Shown here piece after piece: positions 1 to 10,959 of a stretch of 64,000 nt of DNA; within the stretch, counting starts at the first letter, position 1, and every line of letters starts with the position of its first letter. Source of the DNA: Athripsodes cinereus (Eukaryota; Arthropoda; Insecta; Trichoptera; Leptoceridae); assembly GCA_947579605.1 (NCBI GenBank), contig OX388307.1, forward strand, positions 5,061,237 to 5,125,236. Direction: 5' to 3'. The position numbers were made by a program, and so were the translations under genes. The notes beneath the pieces were generated by a model, which was not told the DNA's origin, did not search any database, and worked only from the letters and a program-made list of their open reading frames with translations.

Positions 1-227
1 ACTTGTTAATGCAGAGCACCAAGTTTGTTATGCACACGGTATTCACTTAGCCGTTTGTGATTTATTGTAAAAAATAAAACTTAAATACATTGCCATAAGA
101 TAAATAAAAAAAATGATTTTTACATGGTTTACTGACTTCACTTTTCATTACCAATACAATCCCGGGATTAACTGTAAATAATCCCAAAATCCCGGGATTA
201 GAAAAATCGAATCGAAGGGATCGAATC

Positions 228-356
228 CTCTATACAGACAATGAACAATATTGTGGAGTGTCTTCTGTATGGCACTGAGTTTGGATGGGGAGGGAACCTA
301 TATGAGGTGATTACCGATGAAGTTAACTGGCTGAGAAAATTACAGTCGAATCTATA
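228..356 (+). mobile_element. LINE C-terminal fragment
   Basis: Plus-strand frame reads TMNNIVECLLYGTEFGWG and later VNWLRKLQSNL followed by a stop. This matches the end of the fragment at 34085-34425 (HIV.ECP-type zinc-knuckle and a final W-L-x-L-x-L). Truncated. Confidence 0.55.
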
Positions 357-484
357 GGGTTCAGAATGCTAAAAGCATTAAAAAATATGTAGAATTTAAA
401 GATCAATTAACTCTAAAAAGTTTTGAGCTTATCTCTGAAAATAATTAGTAGGTACCTATATAAATAGGTAATATTGAAACATAA

Positions 485-802
485 GAGGTGTTTATTTCAT
501 CGATTTGAAAAATGGCAGCATCACTCATGTATTGGGTGCAATGCCAGAGAGAGAGAGAGAGAGAGAGAGAAGAGGTGTTTATTTCATCGATTTGAAAAAT
601 GGCAGCATCACTCATGTATTGGGTGCAATGCCAGAGAGAGAGAGAGAGAGAGAAGAGGTGTTTATTTCATCGATTTGAAAAATGGCAGCATCACTCATGT
701 ATTGGGTGCATTGCCAGAGAGAGAGAGAGAGAGAGAGAGAAGAGGTGTTTATTTCATCGATTTGAAAAATGGCAGCATCACTCATGTATTGGGTGCAATG
801 CC

Positions 803-834
<32 letters not shown>

Positions 835-935
835 TGTTTATTTCATCGATTTGAAAAATGGCAGCATCACTCATGTATTGGGTGCAATGCCAGAGAGAGA
901 GAGAGAGAGAGAGAGAAGAGGTATTTATTTGTAAT
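485..935 (+). repeat. GA-microsatellite-bearing minisatellite, ~87-bp unit, 5 copies
   Basis: Units start at about 485, 572, 655, 742, 831 and 918 (last one partial). Each has a ~60-bp unique core followed by (GA)n of varying length. Because most unit lengths are multiples of 3, open frames persist across it, but they are repeats, not genes. Lies in the first intron of the FAR gene. Confidence 0.95.
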
Positions 936-1046
936 AAAATATTTGGTTTTGCTAAAGTATAAAGTGTAGTGAGTTCATAAAGTATTATGTTGTCTGGTTT
1001 AAATCATTTATAATATAAACTTTGTAGTAATTGTATACTTAATTAC

Positions 1047-1194
1047 ATTTTCCTAAGAATCCTGTAGCTCCCGTTATAAAAATGTTTTTCCCTTTGTAAA
1101 ATTCTTGTATAGGTGTAAGTGTTTGTTCTTCTTTTGCATTGTTAATTCCTACACTATATTCCGACGAGAAGAAATTCTCTCTATATGCAGACAT
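1047..1194 (-). CDS. Fatty acyl-CoA reductase, first coding exon (partial gene)
   Basis: Fatty acyl-CoA reductases make fatty alcohols from acyl-CoA with NADPH, for wax or pheromone synthesis. The exon encodes 49 residues, MSAYRENFFSSEYSV to TPIQEFYKGKNIFITGATGF-LGK. The TGATGFLG motif is the Rossmann NADP-binding glycine loop, and TPIQEFYKGK before it is the usual FAR N-terminus. ATG at 1194 has context GCTACCATGT and follows an acceptor TTTTCCAG at 1206. Donor T|GTAATT is at 1046, phase 1. A longer reading from 1275 starts inside a SINE and is rejected. The following exons are not visible to the left, so the gene runs out of the window or is broken. Confidence 0.75.
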
Positions 1195-1254
1195 GGTAGC
1201 GAATTCTGGAAAAAAATACGTAATTAATTTTATAGATGAATCGAACTTTTTCTT

Positions 1255-1345
1255 GTTAGGATTCGAACTGGCCATCACAAAAGAGAATGTCGCCGCCCGA
1301 TGGTTGAATTAGCCAGTTAACCGAATGGCTAGGTGGTAAATTAAT
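1255..1345 (-). repeat. tRNA-derived SINE head
   Basis: Minus strand carries an A-box-like TAGCCATTCGGTTAACTGG and a B-box-like AGTTCGAATCC at tRNA spacing. It lies directly upstream of the FAR exon. Confidence 0.55.
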
Positions 1346-1439
1346 ACAGTCCTAATTCGACTATTGGGCAGTGACACGGATACGTCCTTAAACTGAGAAT
1401 AAAATTATAACACACTCAGTAGTTTAATGCAAGAGAGGA

Positions 1440-2220
1440 TGAAAGAGAGGAAATGATTCTGGGTATGACTGTTGACACTCCTCAACCCACCTGGTTTGGG
1501 GAAGTGTTTTTAAATGCCTCAAATGCTTCACGCTTTAAGGCATTTGTGGATGTGTGCGTCTCAAGATGGGATCTGCTACGTTGGCCGGGTCCCCCGCCCA
1601 CTGACGTGGTAGGGTCGGAGATGCCAACACTGGCATAGTGGTGCTAGATTGGAGAGAATTGAGAAATAAATAAATTGTCACCTAAACGGATAAATAGGAG
1701 CCATTGGATTCCTGAAATATCTGACAAATAAAGTTATTTCAACAATCAGTAGTTTAATTTCACATTAAGGGTTTTGTAATTTTAGGGAGGATTTTGTCGG
1801 GGGGAGTCTCTCTGGCAAACGCTGAGTCTCCCTTGAAAAAAAATTGTTTCGTTGAGTCTGGATGATGTAGGAGCTCTGCTCTTGAAACATCCAGGGGAAA
1901 GTGGTGGGAAAAACTCATAATTTAATTCCTAAATTTTATTTCTAAAGGAAAAATGGGTAAATAAAAATTCGGTAGTTTATACATTCGGCCTGTGAAAATA
2001 ATTAAGAAAGTGAAGACATATCAGAAGAATTATCTAAATTCGCCAGATGATGAGAAGGGCATTACCAACACTGCATTAAAAACAAACAGCAGAAATTCAA
2101 GCTACAATAAAATTATGAATGATGATGTGCAAGAATAATAAAATAAATATAATGTAGGTAAGTGTATAATATGCACATATGTATATTTGGTATATACAAC
2201 TCTTTTATATATTTCATGTA
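1440..2220. other. Unclassified region with a retroposon-like tail
   Basis: Contains a 61-codon plus-strand frame (1453-1638, MILGMTVDTPQPTWFGEVF) of no family I know, and a tail near 2105-2150 (GATGATGTGCAAGAATAATA) shared with 58240-58285, 33730-33775 and 63640-63680. Probably retrotransposon debris. Confidence 0.35.
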
Positions 2221-2700
2221 TGTCGGATGACTTTATTCGGCGCCGTTTAAGGAAGTATCCATCTCAATATATAATTCACAAATATTCTCAGATAGCACGT
2301 TCATAGCACTGGAATTCGAGGATATTTATTAATTTTTCTCCAGTTCATTCATTTTTATTCTTTATAATATTATATCTTCTTAACTTTCATATGTACATAC
2401 TCTGCGATCTAGATTCCTTTACCTCTTTAGGGAGTTTATTTTATAACAAAATTGCTGTGTGCATAAAACCAAATCTATTTCTATTAGTTCTCGCGAAACT
2501 GCATCTAAAATTACCTTTTTCCTCGTATTATAATTTGTTGTTATTTCCTCACATTTTCATTTGTTGTTATTTCCAAAGAGGACCTAATGCAGGTATTTAT
2601 TTTTTATCTAAAACAGTTGTTTGTATTTTTGCATTTTGATCAACTCGTCTAAATTAAATTGGTTTGTCAATCTCTACAATTCTGTTGTATGAGTGCTTAC

Positions 2701-3483
2701 TAGAGACCTGAATTTTTCGGTGTTATTTTTTTGGAAAATTGGTGTTATTTTTTAGAAAAGCGGTGTTATTTTCAAGAAAACGGCGTTATTTTTTCTAGTA
2801 AAATAGTGTTATTTCTAAGAAATGTATGTTTTTTACAATGAAATATAAATTAAGAGAAATCAATACAAGATTTAAAGTGGCAAGTTCTATTTGCACTGTA
2901 AATGATAGTAGCTAAACTATACCATCTATACCATCACGGCATATCCCACAAGTGGGGTAGCCAGCAGATCAGCTGCATGTAAGAAACATGCAAACTGTCC
3001 TCTCCGTGCCAATATAAAATCAAGACATTCAGGATGGGTGGCAAACCTCATTGCTGAATTTAAGAAGTAAAATGTCTTAATTTTTTCGAACACCTGCCTT
3101 TTACAGGACACTCGAAAACTTACGCAGAAGAGTGGGAGACCAATTCTTTACCGGGTGCTCCACGGGGTGGTATGCATACTGGCAATGGTATGCATACATA
3201 AGCATACCAAATGATATTAGGTATGCTTAAATAATTTATATAACGAATATTTAAAAATGTTTGAAAAATTACAAGCAAATGGGACAATGCCATCCTAAAT
3301 CCTTGATTATTGTGCTTAATAAATATATTTATTTTGTTGATAATTATTATTTTTGTGAAAATGTCGTAGAGTCAAATTACGGTGTTATTTTTTGAAAACG
3401 TAAAAATTTGCGATATTTGAGAAAAAAAGTAAATTCTCGAATAAAATCGGGTTTATCGTAAACGCGAAAAATTCAGGTCTCTA
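2701..3483. mobile_element. Non-autonomous hAT element B, copy 1 (contains nested insertion)
   Basis: Ends TAGAGACCTGAATTTTTCG / CGAAAAATTCAGGTCTCTA; subterminal repeats of GGTGTTATTTTT in the left part. Flanks GTGCTTAC and GTTATTGC match at 5 of 8 positions, as for an eroded 8-bp duplication. Copy 2 at 54456-55287 lacks the insertion at 2911-3226. Confidence 0.85.
2911..3226 (-). mobile_element. Dispersed retroposon-like repeat R1 nested in hAT-B copy 1
   Basis: Nearly identical to 54183-54447; others at 10600-10745, 53476-53965, 57780-57890 and 61141-61290. Its 61-codon frame (SCKRQVFEKI...) is shared by two copies, but of six base differences between them five change the residue, so no protein is being preserved. 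Bounded on the right by TATGCATAC repeats. Confidence 0.75.
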
Positions 3484-3709
3484 GTTATTGCATATTTTTA
3501 ATCGGAATGACATTGTTTTCTTACTGTGAGCTGCACTGACTTCGTATTATAAATATATAAGGTCATTTATAATATGCGGAAGAATAAATTTAATGTAAAT
3601 CTTCTGTTTTGCTTTATTCATTATTTTGATATAAGAATAATAATATACATATTTATAGATTATTGAAGGCATTTGTGTAGGTATCTAATATGTAGGTACA
3701 TATTACAAT

Positions 3710-4238
3710 TAGTGTTGTGGAATTCTCAAGAAATAATTTTTCGAGAAATTTACCGAGAAATTTCTCGTAGTAGAGAATTTTCCGAGAATTTTTTTATTTT
3801 TTTATCTAATAATAATAAATACTTTATTCAATCAATCAATGTACAAATGTACAAATGTTGAGACAATTTATCATAATTAATTAAATTATTTAATTAATTA
3901 TGGAAACAAAAAAATGTTAGGTACCTACGTAGTAAAAAGTGCTAATAACTGATGAAAAATCTTGATGTTTGACACCCCATATGTCCATATTTAAGTTTAA
4001 AAAAAATTGCAGGTACGTACATGGAAAAAAGTGTTAATAACCTCTGATTTGGGCCTTAATCAGCCCCACAAAATTTTGGATCAATCAGGTTGGCTGCGAA
4101 GTGTACTGGGCGAAAGGTCATAATACCACTAAGAAAAATTATGGAGAGAAATTTCTCTTCCATCAGAGGAGAAATTCTCGGAGAAATTTCTCGTTCACGA
4201 GAAACTTCTTTGGAGAATTTTCTCTCCTCACATCACTA
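3710..4238. mobile_element. Non-autonomous hAT element A, copy 1
   Basis: 529 bp, ends TAGTGTTGTGG / CACATCACTA, exact 8-bp duplication ATTACAAT at 3702-3709 and 4239-4246. The ends are packed with the palindromic motif GAGAAATTTCTC. Copy 2 is at 52936-53467. Confidence 0.92.
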
Positions 4239-4785
4239 ATTACAATAAAGACACATAGGGTCTTTATTTTTCACTTTATTTTTAACCTTAACTAAATCAG
4301 GTTCTGTCACCTGCCCTGCCTAGGTATTAATAAACATTATGTAGCTACCTACTCACCAGAGAATGATGGCTCTTTTTAATTAAAATGTATATTTATGGTA
4401 TTATTTTATTTGTTAACATGTTGATAACTACATTATTATTATTACCTATGTATTAGATATTTTTGTTTATATACTGGCTTGATTTATTCACAAATTAAAT
4501 GAAAAAACAATACGTACCTTTCAGATGGATACTCAATCAAACGGCGCCGAAGATTTTATCGGTCAAAGTCGTAACGACAAAAATGCAAATTAATTTTAAT
4601 TTCTTAATTTAAAAAACCTCGTATAATATGTAATAATAATATGTATACAAACAACAATCATTACAATATTATAGAATTTTCCGTTTAAAATTTCGTCAAA
4701 TAATCACGCATGATTTTGTTAGACATTCTCTATGTGATGAGTAACGTACGTACGTGTCATTTTTTGACTGAATATTTATCTATAA

Positions 4786-5001
4786 CAGTGGTTACCAAAC
4801 TATGGTTCGCGACCCACCAGTGGGTCGCGAGCGAATATTGAGTGAGCCCTGAGCATTAAGTAGTTCCATGACTCGCTACTAGGGAATCTGAGCATTACCA
4901 ATATTTATGCCCTCTCTTCTCTAAGAAAGCTAAAGGGTGTGTCTCAAGATTTAAAATTTTCATTAGATGGGTCGAAGCCCAGTCTACTTTGGGAACCACT
5001 G
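4786..5001. mobile_element. hAT-type MITE
   Basis: 216 bp with ends CAGTGGTTACC / GGGAACCACTG and flanking octamers ATCTATAA and ATCTGTAA (7 of 8 identical). Contains a palindrome around GCGACCCACCAGTGGGTCGC. Confidence 0.88.
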
Positions 5002-5019
5002 ATCTGTAATTTATAAAAT

Positions 5020-5322
5020 TCTCGTGTCACGGTGTTTGTTATCATACTCCTCCGAAACGGCTGGACTGATTTCGATGAAATTTTGTGTGCTTATCGGGTA
5101 GGTCTGAGAATCGGCCAACATCTATTTTTCATACCCCTAAAAGTTAAGGGTGGTCCACCCCGATTTATTTTTTATTTTTTGGTAAAAAAAAATATTTTTA
5201 TTAAAAAATATATACAGCCTTAAATTTTCACCCTTCTACCATCAACACCTATTTTTTGATAGCGATATTAGTGGGTATATGGCAAATTTATATGGTAAAA
5301 CAACGTTTGCCAGGTCAGCTAG
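5020..5322 (+). mobile_element. Non-autonomous Helitron
   Basis: Begins TCTCGTGTCACGGTG and ends GCCAGGTCAGCTAG followed by T, the TC...CTAG-T ends of Helitrons; the body (GGCTGGACTGATTT, GTTAAGGGTGGTCCACCCC) resembles a family widespread in Lepidoptera. It lies 18 bp from the hAT MITE. Confidence 0.75.
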
Positions 5323-5329
5323 TTTTGAT

Positions 5330-7485
5330 ATAAAATTATTTACCCCTACAAATGAAATGTAAGATGTTGGGAAATGTATACATAAAGCATAATATGTAGT
5401 CATGAACATCACTTTTATTAATTATTCACTGTGTCGGTGTTTAGGTAGTAGAATTCAATAATGAAATTAAAGCACAAATGTTTCTTCTACATCGACAATG
5501 TCTGTCTTTATAAGACGAAAGACGTCTCTCTCAATATAAAACATACAATGGAAAAAAAATGCTATCCACACTTCTTAGCATTATACAACCAGATAAGTCT
5601 TCATATATGTATTATGATCAGTCATGGTCACACAACTAATGCCGGGAAAAATTCACGTATCCAGATATACCTACCGGATATCAAAGGATTAGGCTCAAAG
5701 CGCGGGTTCAAAATACCAGCATTGTGCCTGAAATATCTGTGTTCAGAAACTTTCTCACAATATTACAAGTGTTTATTATAATAGATTTTTGAATTTTTAT
5801 GTATAAATTACCCGGTAAATCTAATTTTTGTAAATTATTTATTTAAGATTTCGTTTTTATTTTCTAAATTTTATCACTTTTATTACTAAGCTATAAAAAA
5901 TAACTCTTCATCCGAGTTATTTGGAAGATATCGCAATCTAGCGATAAACTTGCTTCTGTTCATATTGAATTGTAAAACTGATAATTTTATGATGCTTTGT
6001 ATTGATTTATATTGAAATTAAGAAAATAAAAAATAATCATATCGGTCAACGTCTCAATTTTATGAAAATAAAAAAAACATGATAAATTTTACTATTCATA
6101 AGCTTATCAAAAAAATAATTGGCGCACTTTACACAAGCATATGAATTATTTATGAAAATTAATATTAATATTATCATAATCAAAAGATAATGAACAAAAT
6201 TATTATTATAGACTTTATTTGTTTTCTTTTATTTAAATTTTCTTAGGCTTGGCAATTTTTATTCAAAGGTAATTTTTTCTCATTATAAATAAATTATTTC
6301 TCATTATAAAAAATAAACAAATATAATTATTTTTATTCTCTTTAAAGATGATTATTACTTATCGTTCTACAATGCGATTTGCTAAAAAGTAAACCATGTA
6401 TGTTCTGCGACAAACTCGCCCATTGCACAAAATTTATTTGTGTAGTTTAAAATGAATATTTTCAAATGTTATTTTTTTGCGCAATATTTTTTTATTATTA
6501 TTATTATTATGTACCAGAAAAAAATACTCATCAAATTATAATCCATCAATTTTTAAGTTATGATCGTATTTTTAGGTTCATGGGGAAATATTTTGTCCAA
6601 GGTATAAAAATAATTGGCAGCTATTTCCGGTAAAAATACCCACCTTAAAAACTTTTTCTAAATTATTATAAACGTAACTATCGAAATAACGACGACACTA
6701 TATTGCACAATCAATTTTTTTTGTGTTGCTATATTTTTAACACTTTATACTGGATATACCTAATATTGTAATTTTATCGAAATTAAATAGAATTAAGAAG
6801 ATAAAATAGTTGTGTAGCTTGTACCGTGAGCTAATGTCAACTGAGATAGAATTAGGTGCTGTCAACGAAAAACATAATATCAAAAATTGAATTAACAGAA
6901 TTGTGTTGTTTTTTGTCTCCAATAGGTACACGTAATTTGTCAATCAAAAAACACTCAGAAGTGTACCTCCATGCTGACGCATAGGTACGTGATATTTCTA
7001 TAATTTTCCAGACTCACAATTAGGTATATAGGAAGATATTTATGCATATAAGTACTTTTAATGTAATATTAAATCGTGAAAACTGAGACAAAAAGGTGCT
7101 TAAAATCAGAGGCCGATCAAAATTTATTTTGCCGCTCCTTCCAATAAAAAAGATGTAGCTCTGACAGGAGAGAACCTTTTTTATGAGTCTGATTCAAAAT
7201 TTTTATGACATCTCTATTAGGTACTTAAATTTTTTACCCTTCCCCATTTCTAGATGTTCAAAATGGTATAAGAATTTGCAATTTTTAAAATTTCTCGTTT
7301 TTTGTATATAACGGGTGATTTTGCATAATATACCCCCTGTGAGACGGAACTGCTTATACTCGTAAGTCATAGCGTGCTATTCGAAAGATGGAATGTTGGT
7401 GAATCTTTTAACTGCGCTACATAAAAGAGGCTAATTCGACCAGTACGTGGGTATGCAATATTGTTGGAATTGTATAATAAATATG
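5330..7485. other. AT-rich gene-free stretch
   Basis: A 106-codon plus-strand frame (5461-5781) has no recognisable motif and no support. A short SINE-tail-like piece (AAACTCGCCCATTGC) occurs near 6410-6425. Otherwise nothing identifiable. Confidence 0.4.
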
Positions 7486-7489
7486 TTTG

Positions 7490-7582
7490 TCTTTTTGGCC
7501 TTTTGAACGAGTATACCAAATTTTATGAGTGCATTAAGTGCACTCATAAAATTTGGTATACTCGTTCAAAAGCCCAAAAAGA
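7490..7582. repeat. 93-bp near-perfect hairpin
   Basis: Arms 7490-7533 and 7539-7582 are reverse complements over 44 bp with one mismatch; the loop is five bases (TTAAG). Either a very small foldback element or an inverted duplication. A transcript would form a single uninterrupted stem. Confidence 0.95.
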
Positions 7583-8057
7583 TTATAGGTACATGATATT
7601 ATGGAAGTCTATCCAATAATTTTTATTCAGGAAATCAGAAACTATCGAATAAAAAAAATACTAGGTACGTATGCAGGTATCTTTTAACTTGGGAATAATG
7701 AACATTTTTCACCAATAGACAATGAAGATAGGACTGAAATTTAATATGAAATCGGTTTTTATTTAATGTTTATGTAACTTTTGTTACATCGGCTTGTCAT
7801 TGACTGCGGTGAATAAAAAAAACACAAGAAATGATAATTTTTAAATTTAATGCAAATAAAAAAAAGAAAAGAAATAAGTTTAGTAATTTTAAAAGAAGTA
7901 CGAAATTGATACTTTCTCGCAAAGTAGGTCCCGATTAAAATACTTGTTACGCCCTTGGCAAAATGATTCAATTAATTGATTCATAGAGGCGATTATGTTC
8001 ATTGGATTATTTTAGCAGTTTTTTGCATGTGTATTTGTGTATTATAATATATTAAAT

Positions 8058-8356
8058 CAAGTGTGGCCAACCCGCGGCCCGCGAAGCATATGCACACTTT
8101 TTTTAATAGGTAATAGTCGGTACAAGTACCCGCTACTTTTTGAAAGAGGTATTTCGCGAAAATATTCTCAAAGAAAATCGAGGAGTTTTGAAACATTTCA
8201 AATTCCTATACCATTTTGAAAATTTGGCGGGGGTAGAAATATTAAGGAGAAGTAAAATTATCAAATGTTCCATATATGGAGGATATTGTTGTGCGGCCCG
8301 GTAGGAAATCTCATTCTGAAATTTGGCCTGGCTGCTGAAAAGGTTGGCCACCCATG
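8058..8356. mobile_element. hAT-type MITE
   Basis: 299 bp, ends CAAGTGTGGCCAACC / GGTTGGCCACCCATG, exact 8-bp duplication TATTAAAT at 8050-8057 and 8357-8364. Next to the left end is the sequence CGCGGCCCGCG common in hAT MITEs. Confidence 0.93.
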
Positions 8357-8364
8357 TATTAAAT

Positions 8365-9115
8365 TCTTACGAAACTCTATTAGACAAAAAAACAATTGGG
8401 TACATTTGATTATTTTCACTATTATTTACAAATTCACTGAAAAACAACATTATAATTGTTTTCTTTTAATGCATTTTTTAATTCAATATTAAAATTTGGA
8501 AGCTATTACTGGTACATTAAAATTATTGTTTATCAATGTACAAAATGCAAATTAAATTATTGTGTAATTTCCACTCTCGCCGAAGAATCTAATAAATTTT
8601 TGTGATGTCCGATCGCATTTATTATGTTATGTCCTCGATAGACACCGTAATATTGTAGACAAGACAAGAGGAAAATTAATTTAATCAATAAGATGTCTCA
8701 TCTCTTGGACAGGTTTTGCGGGAAAAATATTATAAAATAAATGTTATAAAAATAAATTTCTTGTAATAATTAATATACTAAAGTAATTTCCGCTACCGCT
8801 GTTTTTCAAACGTTCAGATATCACAACCTCCTAAAAAGAAATATCACGATTATCAGCTACTGGCACCTACCTGAAATAAATATCATTATGCATGTATCGA
8901 GGTTGAAATATTTTTGTCACGTTTATTTTAACAAGAAGAAATTAAAAAGAAAGGAAAATTAAAATAGACAAATTTTAGAGAAATCCCCCTGGGCTTAGGC
9001 GGGCCAAGGAACTACTCGGAGGATATGATTCCAGAATAGCTAAAGCTTGCACTAATTAATGTAAAATAATAATAATCTAAACAATTATTTTGAGATGCGC
9101 CGTTTCGTGGAAAAA
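8365..9115. other. AT-rich gene-free stretch
   Basis: No gene or repeat boundary recognised. Confidence 0.4.
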
Positions 9116-9119
9116 AAAA

Positions 9120-9420
9120 CACCGCAAGGGACCATTCAAGAATCATAACACATCTTGAGCAATAAGGTCTTTAATCCTGCCTTGAACACCTCCACACTCT
9201 CCAGAGTTCGAAAATCATAGGAAATTTTGTTCCACCAACCACGCAGAAGGCACAGTCAACATAGTTAGCAGACCTTCTCTATGCGGCACCACAAGTTTAT
9301 TGATAGGGTCTGTGTTAGTAGATCTTAGTGATTTTTGTCTTTCCGTTGCCTCCTCAGAAATGATAACTCCGAGTTGTACACCGGTGCCAAGTCTCAAAAC
9401 ATTAACATAAAACAAGTCTC
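9120..9420 (-). mobile_element. LINE C-terminal fragment with frameshift
   Basis: One minus frame runs from LRLGTGVQLG to SAWLVEQNFL; after a shift another continues WWNKISYDFRTLESVEVFK then a stop. WN-x-L/I followed by a Phe/Leu-rich helix is the usual C-terminal end of CR1/Jockey-type ORF2. Confidence 0.5.
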
Positions 9421-10180
9421 AAAGCATTAATAAGCAAAGCAGAAGCAAAGGGTTACTCTTGACACAATCTAAATACGATCTTAATCTAGTCTTGATCTTA
9501 ATCATACGACGCGCGAAGGGACTATGGTCAAAAATACTGCGCTACTTAGTGTCTGATTTGCAAGAATCAAGATACTAAGCGTGCACTGGGTAGAAGTGAA
9601 ATCTCTTCGCACCTTGTATTTCCTCAAAATCCTAGGCTTCATAAGATGTCTTGGATTAAAGTGCTCGCTTTAACAGGACAAAACCAGACATGCCAAATAT
9701 AGGGAGAGTGCAACAGATTTTACAGGTTGCAGCGCACAACGCACCCCATCTTATAATAAAAATAATTATTTATTTAAAAAATAGATCTATTTCAAATCCT
9801 GCATTTTGAAAAAAAAAATACGTGCATTTATGATTATTTGGTGTAAATGCACGCAATTTTTGATCATTAAAATAATAAACCTAAGTAATTTGTTAGAACA
9901 TTATCTAATGCGGATATAGGAATTTGGACACAAAAATAAATATTTATAGGTATAATTATGTTAATTAATTATGAAAATAAACATTAATAGGTAGGTATAA
10001 TTATGAAAATCTCAATGTATAATGTAAGTAGGTACCTACATACCTATTGGTTATTTTGTAAGAATATTAATTGATATTCCAAGCATAATCTAGAATTTGT
10101 ACAATTTATAGTGTTAATTTTTTAGACATTGAATTTGAGTTACTCAGAACCTTCTCTTCATTGTTCCATGGAGTTTTCGA
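9421..10180. other. Gene-free stretch, probable retroelement debris
   Basis: 9455-9510 resembles 19955-20000 (GGTTACTCT.GACAC then TCTTAATCTAG), so part of it is repetitive. No gene seen. Confidence 0.3.
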
Positions 10181-10325
10181 ATACTTCTTTCGAATGGTTG
10201 ACTGGAAGATGTTGCTCTGCAACAAGTCCGCCATTTGACAGAGCACTGTTTCTATTTATTTTTCGTTTCTTGTACAAACTTTGTATTATGTTCTGTCAAT
10301 AAAGCTTTATTATTATTATATTATT
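10180..10325 (+). repeat. SINE 3' body and (ATT)n tail
   Basis: GACTGGAAGATGTTGCTCTG, CCGCCATTTGACAGAG and TCAATAAAGCTTTATTATTA follow the same plan as 52540-52672: GGAAGATATCGCG, CTCGCCCATTG and an AATAAAG-(ATT)n end. Confidence 0.65.
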
Positions 10326-10599
10326 ATATAATATCTTATAATGTATCTTCCCAGTGAGAAGGGCTATTCAAATGTTTAATGGTCTGGCTGGAGAAATTGA
10401 TATCTTTAACGTGACGTATGCAGAATTTATAACAAAAATTGAGGATATATTGTAGTTGTGTTGTCGTTTGGATATCGTTTAAGGTTATCTTCTGGGATCG
10501 CATTAGCCTTCAGCTGTAACGATCCTTATAAGAATCGTCTTATTGTCAGTAATAATAATAAAAGGCAGAGGTTCGAATGAATAAAAATACTTTACATCA

Positions 10600-10745
10600 T
10601 AAATTCAGCGATGAGATTTGCTACTCATTTTGAATGTCTTAATTTTTTGTTTGTTTATTATAACGGCTTGCATGTTTATTACATGCCGCTGTTCTGCTGG
10701 CTACCACACTTCTGGGATATGCTGCGATGGTATGGTATAGTAAAT
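10600..10745 (+). repeat. Dispersed repeat R1, diverged copy
   Basis: Carries AATTCAGCGATGAGATTTGC and CTGGCTACCACACTTCTGG, matching the R1 copies at 54183-54447 and 2911-3226 with many differences. Confidence 0.6.
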
Positions 10746-10959
10746 CCTTCTTTTCAATCTCTTAAATTTCTGTTGTAAAAGTTTCGCAAAGAATCAGATA
10801 GGTACAAGTTGCTAGTTGACTTACCTAATATTAGTTTTGACTTTTTGTAGAGATTATTATGATTGTGTTTTTCAATCATACCAAAGCTTATTTGTAATAT
10901 TCAGACGCTGGCTCATTTTCTGATAATTAATCAAAGATAGGTATACTTTATTGGTAATT

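Larger units (their letters stand above)
2236..4551. mobile_element. Candidate DNA element with inverted ends, host of nested insertions
   Basis: 2236-2263 and 4523-4551 are imperfect reverse complements sharing TCGGCGCCGTTT and GTATCCATCT. Between them lie two complete hAT elements, so the original element would be only ~1 kb of AT-rich DNA. No clear target duplication. Confidence 0.4.

Noticed and set aside
474..969. Three overlapping plus-strand open frames of 66-126 codons with RERERE runs
   Set aside because: They follow the GA-rich minisatellite; unit lengths near multiples of three keep frames open by chance.
1195..1278. Upstream start for the FAR exon (MASSNPNKKK...)
   Set aside because: This part lies in a SINE head and an intron-like tract ending TTTTTTCCAG; the ATG at 1194 has a far better context.
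2926..3111. 61-codon frame shared with 54244-54429 as a possible conserved small protein
   Set aside because: The two copies differ at six bases, five of which change the residue, and other R1 copies are broken; this is repeat identity, not purifying selection.
5461..5781. 106-codon plus-strand frame
   Set aside because: No domain, no splice or expression support and a composition like that of the surrounding DNA.
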